NCBI GenBank assembly: GCA_016213895.1
Contig: JACQZJ010000030.1
Location: 1-62,865, forward strand
DNA: 62,865 nucleotides
Direction: 5' to 3'
From: Planctomycetota bacterium
Lineage (GTDB): Bacteria; Planctomycetota; B15-G4; JADJEK01
Shown piece by piece: positions 15,810 through 26,413 of the stretch (its first letter is position 1; each line of letters opens with the position of its first letter). A program made the translations under genes and the position numbers. The notes under the pieces were generated by a model. It did not search any database. It had not been told where the DNA came from and saw nothing but the letters and a program-made list of their open reading frames with translations.

Positions 15810-18070
15810 TCAGCGAGGGGGCGGCAGCCCATGCCGGCGCAGGATGGTGCGCACCTCGTCCGGGAACTCCTGGGCTACTTCGCTCGTGTGCTCGCGCGTG
15901 AGCCGCACGGCCAGGGCGCGCAGCTCCTCCTGCGCGTCCGCGGGACAGAGGCGGGCCGTGGAACCGTCCGCGGCGCGATAGAGCGCCGGCCTTCCAGTCG
16001 ACCAGAGAAGCTCCGAGGCCATGCGCCGCGCCAGCTCCGCGTCCTTGGTGCGAAGAGCGGCGTCCTGCAGGGTTGCGGGCGCCGCCCGCGCCAAAGGCGC
16101 GAGCAGGTCGTGATCCCATTCGGTGGCCGCCGCCAGCACCGCGAGGGGATCAGCGGCTACCACGTGGTCCGGCACGTAGGCGGCGCGCAGAGGGGTCTTG
16201 TCGAACCGCGCCAGCACGACGCGCCAGTCGGCTTGCGTGAACCGCGCCGTCACCGCCGCAAACTCCGCCTCGTCCAGCGAGTGGCCCCAGAGCACGAACT
16301 CCTCGACGTCCATGTGCGGGGAGAGCGCTCGCGCCAGCGACTCCCGCTCCCACCAGGACAGAGCCCGCTCTTGTTCCTCGTCGGTTCCCTGCTGGAGGAC
16401 GTCGTCGCTCCGCAACCACTCGCGCACGACCTCGAGCGCGTCGGCGCGGCCGCAGGACGCGGCCAGGAGCGTGGCGTAGTGCTCGGCCAGGGGATCGTCC
16501 GCCTGGAACGGCGCGCTCGCCACGCCGCGGCGCGCCAGCGCCTCGACCAGCACGTCGCGCCAGGAATCCTCACGCCGTTCCGCCAGCTCGGCGGCGAGGG
16601 CGGCGTCCGTATGCGGCGACGCCGCGAGGACCGGCACCAGCTCGCGGCTCTCGGCCAGGGCGCGCAGCGCGGGCAGCGGCGCCGCGGCGAGCGTCGAAGC
16701 GCCCAGGACCTCGATGACCTCGTCCGGCTGGTCGCACGTGCCGCGCTCGGCCAGCCAGGCGAGGACGGCGTGGGAGCCGTGGATACCCGTGCTCAGGAGG
16801 CGGCGCACGGCCTGGCCGTCGATGTCGCAGTCCGGATCCTCGGCGGCGCGCAGGAGCGCGGGCGGTATGCCGGTCAGCAAGTGGTCGGGAAGCGCGTCCG
16901 CGGCCGCCGCGCGGATCTCCGGGCGGGGATCGCCGAGCGCGGCGAGCAGCGCCGGCGCCACGCGCTCCAGGAGCTCGCTGCTTTCCGGATAGAAGCCCAG
17001 GAGGGCGCAGAACGCCTCCTTCCCTCGCTCGCCTCCCGTGTGCAGCGCCGCCCGCAGCCACACGTCCAAGACCGCCGCGACGCGGGGGAGACCGCGCCCG
17101 CCGGTCAGCAGGTCGCGCCACAGCCCGACAGGACCGTCGCGCATCAGCTGCTGCGCCCCGTCCTCGGTGAGAAGTTTTCCCAGCAGCCGCCAGCGCAGCC
17201 GCTCCTTCTCGGCCTCGAACCAGGCAAGCGTCGCGCCAGGAAGGGCTCCCTGCATCGTGCCGCAGGGATCGAGCGCTTCGCACAGCGACTGGAGCGCGTC
17301 GGAATCCGCCCGCGGCGGGCGCGCGCCAATCCGATCGACGAGGATCTCGAGCAGCGGTGTCCAGGCGAGGACCTCGTCCGGGATCTGCTCGCCGTCGCAG
17401 GTCACCACGCCGTCCCGGAAGCTCGCGTCCACCACGGCAGACCAGAACGGCCCCGTCGCCAGCTCATCCAGGTGACGGCACACCAGATTGAAGCGCGCCT
17501 CGCCGTCAAGCCCGCTGACGTCCGGCGCGGCCAGTAAGCGGAGCAGCGCAGCTCTGTGTTCCTCGTCTGACTCCTGGCGCAAGCCCCTGGCGGCGAAGAG
17601 GGCCAGGCCGCTCCTGCCCGGGTCCGCGTCCTTGCTTGCGCAGGCCCTTCTCCTCTCCTGCGCCTCGGGCAGCGCGAGCGTCGCCGCGGCGAAGACTTCC
17701 AGCACTTCCGGATGGGCGAGCCAGCGCGTCGCGACGCGCTCTCCCTCGGCGAGGAGGGCGAGGGGCCCGGCGTTGCCGCACAGCGCGTGCAGCTCGCGGA
17801 TCGTGTTGCACGCCCGGGATGACTCGCTCGTGTGGAGGAGCGTCCAGAGCAGCGCGGCGATCCGCTCCTGCAGGCGTGCCCCGCTGAGCAGCGGGGAGAG
17901 CGACGCACCTTCCGCGCGAGGGCGCGGCGCCGTCACGACGAGCCGGGCGCCGCGTGACGCGCCGCAGAGGTCCGGCGCGTACATCGCCTCGGCCACGGCC
18001 TGCGGCCACGCCACCTCTCCGGTATGCGCCGGCAGGAGGCGCAGCACGGCCCGGCTGGTCGTCTCGCAGC
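15810..18070 (-). CDS. C-terminal part of alpha-2-macroglobulin gene with HEAT-like repeats (shifted frame)
   Basis: This frame continues the alpha-2-macroglobulin gene after a frame change near 18070. Its first residues (LRLLPAHTGEVAWP, then AVAEAMYAPDLCGASRGARLVV) match the closing segment of bacterial A2Ms, which normally ends near EAMYAPD. About 700 more residues follow, rich in Leu/Ala helices of HEAT type, for example APALLAALGDPRPEIRAAAA and LLRAAEDPDCDIDGQAVRRL. There is no independent start with a ribosome binding site, so translation depends on the upstream frame. Either the gene is broken or the sequence has an error. The HEAT extension on an A2M is unusual. Confidence 0.65.
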
Positions 18071-21000
18071 TCCCAGCCTGAACCGCCGGCCACCTCGAAG
18101 CCCGCCGGCAGCGGGCACGAAACCACCACGTAGGCGACCGGCTCGTCGCAGCGCACCTCGATCCGCGCCTCGAGCAGGTCGCCCAGATGCACCGGGTCCG
18201 CGTCCGCCAGGTCGGTGAGGTGTTCGCTGCCGCTGGCGTCGGTCTCGACGCGCAGCAGCCTGCGCTCGACCTGCAGCGGGGAACGCCAGCCGACATGGGT
18301 CGAGCCCTGCGCTTCCGCTTCCCCTTGCAGCACGGCGACCACCGGCTGCTTGCCGTCCACCGCGACCGCCAGCCTGCCCGCGGCCGAGACCGGCAGCTTC
18401 ACGCGATAGCCGTTCGTCTCGTCGAGCGTCACCGCCAGCGTGCGGGAGTCGTCCTCGATCGTGGCGCGGACCGCGCCGCTCTCTCGGCCGCCGCCATGGA
18501 ACTCGGCGTCGAGCGCGAGCGTGTGGATCGCCGCGGCCGCCGCGAAGGTCGAGACGCTGTTGCCGCCGTGGAGGCGCAGCAGGCGCTCCATGAGGCGCGG
18601 CCGCGCCGGGTGGTCCGGGCTCACGGTCAGGGCGAGCTCCAGGAGCTGCGCGACGCGCTCCGCCTCGGCCTCGCCGACCGGAATCGCGCCTCGCGGCCAG
18701 TCCGGTTGGAGGAGATCGCGCGCGGCGAGGATCCGCTCCAACACGGCCGCCGCGAGCGCCTCGCTGCCGGAACAATGGAGCGCGAGACCGGCACGCGCCA
18801 GCAGTCCCGCGGGCAATGCCTGCTGCTCCTCGACCAGCGCGCGCACCGCGTGCGCGAAGTACGGCAGGTTCGCGCCATAGCGCAGGCACGCGACCAGCAG
18901 CTCCGCCTGGTCCAGGGAGACCTCGTCTTCTCTGTCGCCGACCTGGCTGCCGCAGGCCTCCGCGTGCATGGCGAGCGCCGCCAGCTCGCCTGCGTCGGGT
19001 GTGACCTCGATGCCGTAGCGCGTTCCATCGATGCCGGATTCGCGTGCGTGGGAGAGCGCGGTCAGCGCCAGCGCCGTCATGCGCTCGTCCACCGGTCCGG
19101 CCGGCCACCAGCGGAAGCCCGTGCTGCGATCCGCCAGCAGGCCGCGCAAGTGCGCCATGCCGGCCTCGAGGGCGAGGCCCTGCTCTCGGGAAAGCGAAGC
19201 CTCCCTGCCCTGGCCTGAGACGCGCCGGGCGCGCGCCGCCGCGAACAGGGGCGCCATGCGGGACAGGACCTGCTCGACGCAGCCGTGCGGATAGCCCTGC
19301 AGGTATTCAGCCGCGCGCCGCAGCAGGGCCTCGCGCCCGGAGAGAAGCTCGAGCGTGCGCCGCGCCACGGGGCCGGGCAGGTCATCCGGCAGGCAGAGTT
19401 CCGCGCGCCTCTCGACCAGCACGGCGCTCGACACTGGCCGCACGGTGAGGTCGGGCAGGACGGGCAGGGTGTGCACGGCTGCGTGCGCCGTGGATCCGTC
19501 CGCCACCTCGCTGATCGTGGTGGCTGCCCGCGCTTCGACCGCTCTCAGGCGGAACGTCGTGCGCGCCGCCTCCTCGGGAGCGACGAGCACCGTGGCGCGC
19601 TCCACTCCCTCGACCCTGGCGCCGCCTTCGGCGCGCATCGCGACCTCGCACGGCCCGGCCGTGCCGTCTTGCCTGTTCAGCAGGACGGAAACGTCCAGCT
19701 CATCCCCCTGGCGCAACAGCCGCGGCAGGATCGGCGTGGCCGAGAGCGGCAGCGTGGTCTCGGTCGCGAACGTGCGCAGGCATCCCCGCACGCCGCAATC
19801 GATCGCGGCCACGGTGATGCGCCAGCGGGTCAGGTCATCGGGAAACGTGAAGGAGACGCTGCCGCGCCCATCCTCGTCCGTCTCGAGGGAAGCCGCGAAC
19901 AGCGCCGTGGCCCGGAAGTCCCGGCCCACGGTGAGCGCGCCGATCGCGGCGGGCGCCTTGGCGGGGTTTGCCCAGCCGGAGCCCGCCCCCGAGTACCACT
20001 CCACGGCCCAGGGCGCGATCGCGCCGTCCCGGAGCAGCTCGCCAAGCGTCAGCCAGGGGCTGGGGCAGCCCAGCGAATGGGCAGCCAGAGCCGCGCTCGC
20101 GTCGATGGGCGGCGTGAGCGATAAAGTGGGATGCGCGGTGCGATCCGCCTCCAGCTCGAACACGGTCTCATCCACGACTGCCACGGTCGTCGTGGCCTTG
20201 ACGCCGCGACCCTGTTCGTCGGAAACGCGCAGTTTCAGCTCGGCCCGTTCCCCCGGGGCGTAGCGGGCGCGCGCGTCCAGTTCGACCAGGAGCGGACCGG
20301 CAGGCGGCGAGAGCGCGACGGAGAGCGACGTGCCGTACCAGTACGGGCGCCAGCGCTCCAGAACCTCCGGGATCTCCTGGATCGCGCGCACCACGATCCC
20401 CGGCCAGTGCTCGGGGAGCGTCTCGATGATGACCTCGCCGCGGCCGCGTTCGTCCAGGAGCACGCGCGCAGCGCCGAGGAGGCCCAGCCGCCCATGGGTC
20501 ACGAGCACGGGCCGCCCCGGGAGCCCGCCGGCGAGCCTGATGCGGACGGGCCGGCCGGCCCGCGGCTCCTCGGTGATGAGCGTGAGCTGCAGACCGTCGT
20601 CGGCCGCGGCCACCTGCTCTTCGGCCTCGAGGCGGAAGGAACAACTGTCGGCGAGGATCTGACCGTCGGGCGCCACGACCTCGAAACGAACGGACACCTG
20701 CTGTTCGCCGGGGGGCAGCGGCAGCTCATGCAGGTGGAGCGGCGCCCGCGCGGTGCCGCTGCCGTCGAGAAGGAAGGCGCGTTGTTCCTGCAGCGGCCCC
20801 ACGCTGGCGATGATCCTCCCGGCAAGCCCCGCGGCCGGCGGGCCGGCGGGGTAGCGCGCGCGCACCGCGACGAGCGCCGGCTCGCCCCGGCGCGCCAGTT
20901 CCGGACCGCTTGCCTCGACCAGCAGGAAGGGCCGGCGGAACTCGCGCACGGCAAACGGAGTCCACGTGCCCACGTCCAGGTCCTTGCGACCGTCCGCGCT

Positions 21001-22371
21001 CGGGCTGGATGGATTGCTGTCGGTAAGGCTCAGTGTCAGGCTGGCATTGCCGAGGGGCGTCGCCTGGCCAAGAGGCAAGGTGAACGGGATCACGCCCGAG
21101 GCGTCGCTTCGCGCCTCGATGGTCTCCTCGGCGGGCGAACCCTCCCAGAACGTCAATCGTGCCGGCGCGCAGGCGAGGGGCAGGCTGTGGATGCGGTCGT
21201 CCTTCAGGTCGTGGCGCCGGAGCACGACGCGGCCCTGCACCGTGTCTCCCGGCCGGTAGAGCGGCCGATCGACCATCACGTGCGCTTCGATCCAGGATGA
21301 CTCGTGTTCCGAGGCCTGGAGACACAGGTCATGCACGCGCGCACAGTGTCCGCCCGCATCCGCGATCACGTCGAACCGCATACTGCGCGCCCGCAGGTCC
21401 GCCGGTATACGCACCACGGCCAGTCCCATCTCGTCCGTGCTCAGCTCGAAGCGCCGCTCGCAGGCGCCGCTGCTGTCGACGCCAATCGACACGTTCGCGC
21501 TGGCCGCCGGGGTGCCGCCGAGGCTCGCCAGGACGGCGATGCCGTCCTCCCATGCCTCGACGGTCAGGGACAGGTCGGAGACCAGGAGGCGCCGCAGGGT
21601 CGTCGATCCAGAGGCGAGCGACCTTTGTTCGAGCAAGTACTCCCCGGGCGGCGGCGCCTCCACCTGCTGGCCGAAGACGGCCGCTGCCAGGCGCCGCGGC
21701 GGTGACCCGGGGCCCCTGGCGTCGCGGTACACCTCCAGGACGCAACGGCCGTCGTCCGGCCAAGGCAGGAAGCGCACCTCGATGTCCTCGGCCAGGGGTG
21801 CCGGGACCGGGATGAAGGCGCCGGCGGCGATCCGCACGGGTCTGTCCACTCTGGCGACCGCGGCCGTGGCGAGGATCCACTCCGCGTCCTGCAGGGCTTC
21901 CTCGGCGCCTCGCCATTGGCGCTGCGTCTCGAGCGCATCCTGGAAGCCTGCGAGCAGCTCGGCCACCCGCACCACGTCGACGGTATCACGATCGTCGTCG
22001 TATGCGGGACCGTCCCGGCCGGGGAGTCCGGAGTCCGCGAGCAGCCAGTCGCGATCCTGGAGGTCCAGAAGCGCGGCGAGCCCCGCTACCAGGGCGGTGT
22101 CCGCGGCCGGCGTACGAGCGTAGATCCGGCAGATCTGCAGCATGGCCTCGGCGCGCGCGCCTGCGTCGAGGGTCGCTGCCTCGAGCAGGACGCGCGACGC
22201 GAGGTCCACCGCGGCGCCAGCCTCGGGCAGGAGGTCGCGCGCCGCCGCGAGGTCGCCCAGCAAGACGTGCTGGCGGAAGCGGACCAGAGCAGCCGGCTCA
22301 TCGCCGGGCGTGCCTCCGGCCTGGAGCAGCAGGAAGGGCACGAGGCAGTGGATCGCGCACGAGCCGGGCAT
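18066..22371 (-). CDS. bacterial alpha-2-macroglobulin family protein, N-terminal part
   Basis: The start at 22371 follows GGAAGGAG at ideal spacing and gives a signal peptide. An MG2-like segment (VDRPLYRPGDTV, about residue 368) is followed by further macroglobulin domains. The A2M core lies near residue 840 (TFPDDLTRWRIT), and the thioester domain carries YPHGCVEQ with the thioester Cys at residue 1031. Such proteins trap attacking proteases in the periplasm. Homology continues to GWELRDD near 18075; this frame then stays open to 17506 without likeness, while the expected A2M ending appears in the next frame. About ten to fifteen residues usually found at this point seem missing, so a small deletion is more likely than one skipped base. 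No pbpC partner is in the window. Confidence 0.85.
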
Positions 22372-22591
22372 GGCGCGGCTCCTTCCGCATGGCGTGGAAT
22401 GGCCCAACAGCGGAAGGAGCAAAAAGCACGCCACACCCCGCTTTCTCCCAAGGAGGCGGAATCGGGGAGGGCGCTGCTACGATCTGGTAACCAGGCGTTA
22501 CGCTGCCGACCAACTCACGCGCGCCTGCTGGCGCTGATCGCAAGCAAGCCGCAGCGCCGTGGGTCGCGGCGAGGTTGAGCCCATGCGCCCG

Positions 22592-23507
22592 CTACGGCGG
22601 CGCGACCGTGGAGAAGCTGTTGTTGATGAAGATGTTCTGCTCGGGGCCCGTCTGGTCGTCCAGGTCGTAGTCCTGGCTCTTGCTGGCCTTGTTCTGGACG
22701 AAGACGTTGCCCGTGCCGACCACGGAGAAGCCGCTCATGGAGGCCTTCGTCACCGTGTTCTTGCTCACGAGCGCGCCGGAGCATCCCAGCGCGATGCGGA
22801 TGCCGTCCTCGGCCGACTCCGTGACGGTGTTCTGGAGGAGGGCGCAGAAGTCCGAGTCGATGAAGACTCCGTAGTCGCCGGTCTCGCGCACCGTGTTCTT
22901 CGAGATGACGTGGCCGTCGGAGCCGGCCTCCGCGATGACTCCCTGGACCACCGAGTTGATCACGCTGTTCTCCAAGATGCTGCAGTCCTGGGCGTCCGCG
23001 AAGCACAAGATCCCGACGGTGCCAGCGCCGGTGATCTTGTTGCCCAGCACCAGGGCGTTCCGGCAGCCGGTCGCTCCGTCGCCGACCTGGATCCCCGCCT
23101 CACCCGTCCCGTCGATGGTGTTGGCCTCGAACGTGTGCATGTCCCCATCGGCCTCGATGCCTTCCATTGAGGCGTTCTTGATCTTGTTCTTCTGCACGAC
23201 GCAGCCGTCGCAGTCGTGCAGGTTGATGCCATCGCCGCCGGGCGCGGTGATGGAGCACTTGTCGATCAGCACGCCGGTCGAGCTCGTGACCAGGATGCCG
23301 TCCTCACCCGTGTTCTTCAGGGCGCACTGGCGGACGGTCACGTAGGTCGAGGAGCCGATGAACACCCCCTGGCTCTGCGTGTCCTCCAGGCGCAGGCTCT
23401 TCAGCACGATGCGATCGCTCGCGTTGATGAAGAAGACCGGGTCCGGGCCGTTGCCCGCGTCGACCGTGACCTTGTCGCCCTTCTTTGCCTGGATGGTCAG
23501 GTCCGAC
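22592..23507 (-). pseudogene. right-handed beta-helix protein, unit 1, start deleted
   Basis: The frame encodes about 300 residues of right-handed parallel beta-helix (PbH1/NosD-like) coils, with repeated G-I-x(n)-N-x-I turns such as NTVTESAEDGIRIALGCSGA. It ends in a tail (DDQTGPEQNIFINNSFSTV). Compared with the sister units, the signal peptide, start codon and about 45 following codons are missing. The presumed leader sequence (reading CACACGGAGCAC on the minus strand) joins directly to the codons for SDLTIQ at about 23507. Only a weak GTG at 23407 could serve as a start. It is the third unit in the direction of transcription. Confidence 0.7.
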
Positions 23508-23537
23508 GTGCTCCGTGTGTGCTGACCCTTGGGCCGA

Positions 23538-23552
23538 GGGAGAGCCTCTCCC
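23538..23552 (-). terminator. hairpin after beta-helix unit 2
   Basis: GGGAGAG-C-CTCTCCC lies directly after the stop codon of unit 2. The sister gap (24560-24576) keeps the same stem with a different loop. There is no T-run, so termination or mRNA stabilisation are both possible. Confidence 0.4.
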
Positions 23553-23554
23553 CG

Positions 23555-24525
23555 TTACGGCGCGATGGTGCCGAACTTGTTGTTGATGTAGGTGTTCTCC
23601 CCGGGCAGCGTGTCGTCGTCGAGGTCGAAGAGCCCGCTCTTGCTCGCCTTGTTCCCGACGAAGGTGTTGCCGGTGCCGCGCACGGTAATGCCGTTCTCCA
23701 GGCACTTGGTGATCGTGTTCTTGATCACGAGCGCGCCGGAGCACTCCGTGGCGATGCGGATGCCGTCTTCGGCCGAGGTGGCGATCGAGTTCTTGTGGAT
23801 GGTGCAGCCGTCGGACTCGATCACGATCGAGTGGTCGCCGGTGCTCCGCAGCTTGTTCTTCGAGATGAAGTGGCCGCCTGGACCGTCCGCCGTGTTGATG
23901 CCCTCATTCTCCGGATCGTCCACGTCGTTCTCCAGGATGGTGCACTGCTGGGCGTCGGCGAGGCAGGAGATGCCATCATTCCCGGACTTCGTGATCTTGT
24001 TGCCGGACACCAGGGCGTTCAAGCAGCCGGTGACTCCGTTGCCGAGCAGGATGCCCTCGGCGCCCGGCGCGGTGATGGTGTTGGCCTCGAACGTGTGCAT
24101 GTCTCCATCGGCCTGGATGCCCTCCTCCACCGTGTTCTTGATCTTGTTCTTCGTTGCGACGCAGCCGTTGCTGCTCGTCAACCGCAAGCCCTCGGTGCCG
24201 GGCGCGGTGATGGAGCACTTGTCGATCAGCACGCCCGTCGAGCCGTTGATCCGGATCCCCTCTTGAGCCATGTTCTTCAGGGCGCACTGGCGGACGGTCA
24301 CGTAGCTGGAGGAGCCGATGAACACGCCCTGGCTCTGCGTGTCCTCCAGGCGCAGGCTCTTCAGCACGATGCGATCGCTCGCGTTGATGAAGAAGACCGG
24401 GTCCGGGCCGTTGCCCGCGTCGACCGTGACCTTGTCGCCCTTCTTTGCCTGGATGGTCAGGTCCGACCGGCACCGGGACTCAAGGACGCGGCGACGAGGA
24501 TGACGGCAAGTGCACTGGTTCTCAT
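23555..24525 (-). pseudogene. right-handed beta-helix protein, unit 2, internal deletion after signal peptide
   Basis: The ATG at 24525 opens a 22-codon frame encoding a signal peptide (MRTSALAVILVAASLSPGA) and ends at a TGA at 24457-24459. Relative to unit 3, about 45 codons between the signal peptide and SDLTIQ are missing. The join near 24467 puts the beta-helix out of frame. The remaining frame, downstream to 23555, holds intact PbH1-type coils and the tail DDDTLPGENTYINNKFGTIAP. About 160 bp near 24301-24463 are almost identical to 23341-23503 in unit 1, which indicates recent duplication or gene conversion. Confidence 0.7.
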
Positions 24526-24559
24526 GCTGGTGCTCCGTGTGTGCTGACTCTTGGGCCGA

Positions 24560-24576
24560 GGGAGAGTGTCTCTCCC
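24560..24576 (-). terminator. hairpin after beta-helix unit 3
   Basis: GGGAGAG-TGT-CTCTCCC lies directly after the stop of unit 3 and matches the hairpin at 23538-23552 with a changed loop. There is no T-run. Confidence 0.4.
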
Positions 24577-25674
24577 CTACGGCGCAATCGTGGGGAAGGT
24601 GTTGTTGATGTAGACATTGTCGCCGGGGAGCGTATCGTCGTCGAGGTCGTAGGCGGCACTCTTGCTCGCCTTGTTCTGGACGAAGGCGTTGCCCGTGCCC
24701 TGCACGCCGACGCCGTTCCCCCCGGACTTGGTGACCTTGTTCTTGCTCACGAGCGCGCCGGAGCAAGTTGTCCCGATGAAGATGCCGTCCGCGGCCGGTT
24801 CCGTGATGGTGTTCTGGAGAAGGGAGCACCAGTCGGATTCGAGCGTGATCCCCAAGTCGTGACCATCACGCAGCGCGTTCTTCGCGATGAGGTGGCCGTC
24901 GGAGCCTCCCGTCACGTAGATGCCATCGCTTCCCGGCTCGATCAGGTCGTTTCCCAGGATGGTGCAGTCCCGGCTATCGGGCCTGCACCAAATGGCGTAG
25001 CTGAACGTGGCCGTGACCTTGTTCTCCAGGACCAGGACGTTGCTGCATCCGGCCGCTCCGTCTCCGAGCAGGATCCCGGCGCCACCCGTCCCGTCGATGG
25101 TGTTGGCCTCGAACGTGTGCATGTCCCCATCGGCCTCGATGCCCTCCACTCCGGCGTTCTTGATCTTGTTCTTCACCGCGACGCAGCCGTCGCTGAGGTG
25201 CACATGGATGCCATCGCCGCCGGGCGCGGTGATGGAGCACTTCTCGATCAGGACGCCGCTCGAGCCGTTGATCTGAATGCCGTCCTGAGCCACGTCCTTC
25301 AGGGCGCACTGGCGAATCGTCACGTAGGTCGAGGAGCCGATGAACACGCCCTGGCTCTGTGTGTTCTCGAGGCGCAGGCTCTTCAACACGATGCGATCGC
25401 TCGCGTTGATGAAGAAGGGCGGGTCCGGGCCGTTGCCCGCGTCGACCGTGACCTGGTGGCCCTCTTTTGCCTGGATGGTCAGGTCCGACCTGGCGTTGAC
25501 GACGATGTTCTCGGCGTAGGTCCCCTACGAGATCTCGATGACGTCGCCCGCGGCGGCCGCGTCCACGGCCGCCTGGATGGTCGCGTGGTCTGCCGGCACC
25601 TTGATCTTGGCCGCGGCGGCGGTCGGACTCAATGATGCGGCGATGAGGATGACGACGAACGGTCCGGTTCTCAT
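24577..25674 (-). pseudogene. right-handed beta-helix protein, unit 3, in-frame TAG
   Basis: This is the most complete unit. The ATG at 25674 gives a signal peptide (ending SLSPTAAAA) and then KIKVPADHATIQAAVDAAAA, a typical opening of NosD/pectate-lyase-like helices. A TAG at 25525-25527 interrupts the frame at codon 50, where homologues read GTYAENI after a Pro or Glu codon; a GAG to TAG change would explain it. The frame then continues through about ten PbH1 coils to NTFPTIAP at 24577. Family members are secreted carbohydrate-binding or -cleaving proteins; no catalytic residues can be assigned. Unless the TAG is read through or is an error, the product is a 49-residue stub. Confidence 0.72.
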
Positions 25675-25745
25675 GCTGAATCTCCGCGCGTGTTGACCCC
25701 TGAGGCGAGGAAGCGCTCGATTCTACCGCCGATCCGCCGCCTCGC

Positions 25746-26315
25746 CTACTTCGCGGCGCGCTTCCTGGCCCACTCAGGCGTACGCACCTCGCCTGACGCT
25801 CCGTCCGGACCCGGACTGTACGGCTTCAGGTCGAGGATCGGGGTCGAGTCGAACGCGTCGATGTCCTCGACCGTCACCACGCGGCCCTCGACGGAGAGGA
25901 TGCGACAGGTGCTGAGCGCCAAGAGGTTCGGCCTGACCGGAGAGCGGCAGGCGAAGACGCCGGTCATGGGAGCGCTCGCGTCGCCCCGCGGGCGCACCTG
26001 GAGCACGGCGCGTTGCTCGGGCGTGTCGTTCTGGTCGAACCAGTAGATGACCTGCACGTGCGACCACTCGGCCAGCCCGAGCAGCCCGTCCGCGTAACGC
26101 TCGTCGATCTCGAGCCGCACCGGGCCGCTCTTGCCCTTCACGACCTTGCCGATGGGATGGACGCTGAACACGCGTTCGCCCTCCGCGGCCGCGAGGGCCG
26201 TTTCGCCGGGAGCTTCTCGGCCCGCGGGCCCGAACTGACACGCGGCGAGGGGCCCTGCGAGAGCAGCTGCCGCGAGCCAGAGCCCGCCGCGAAACCGCGT
26301 CACACGGACGTTCAT
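25746..26315 (-). CDS. lipoprotein with TsaA/TrmO-like domain
   Basis: This 189-residue protein has a lipoprotein signal peptide (LAGPLAAC, lipidated Cys26). Residues 49-170 match the TsaA/TrmO (YaeB, UPF0066) beta-barrel fold: FSVHPIGKVVK, LEIDERYADGL, WSHVQVIYWFD, GVFACRSPVRPNLLALSTCR and VEDIDAFDSTPILDLKPY. TrmO uses S-adenosylmethionine to methylate t6A37 in tRNA in the cytoplasm, so a lipidated, exported version is unexpected. It may have taken another role, or the signal may be misread. It is divergent from a metallo-beta-lactamase lipoprotein gene, with a 98-bp shared promoter region. Confidence 0.8.
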   Translation of the reverse strand: MNVRVTRFRGGLWLAAAALAGPLAACQFGPAGREAPGETALAAAEGERVFSVHPIGKVVKGKSGPVRLEIDERYADGLLGLAEWSHVQVIYWFDQNDTPEQRAVLQVRPRGDASAPMTGVFACRSPVRPNLLALSTCRILSVEGRVVTVEDIDAFDSTPILDLKPYSPGPDGASGEVRTPEWARKRAAK

Positions 26316-26413
26316 GTCGATCTCTCCGGGGAACGCGAAACCGGTAGCATCGTAACTCCTCGGCCCGCTGCCACGAACACCCGGCTGGCGCGCGCCGCAG
26401 GCACGAGGTCCGG

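Noticed and set aside
18040-18110. Programmed ribosomal frameshift in the A2M gene
   Set aside because: No slippery heptamer or stable downstream structure was seen, and several expected residues are missing at the junction, which fits a deletion or sequence error better.
22474-22484. TGCTACGAT on the plus strand as a promoter
   Set aside because: It points into the beta-helix array in antisense with no plus-strand gene downstream. The match to the other -10-like sites is probably chance.
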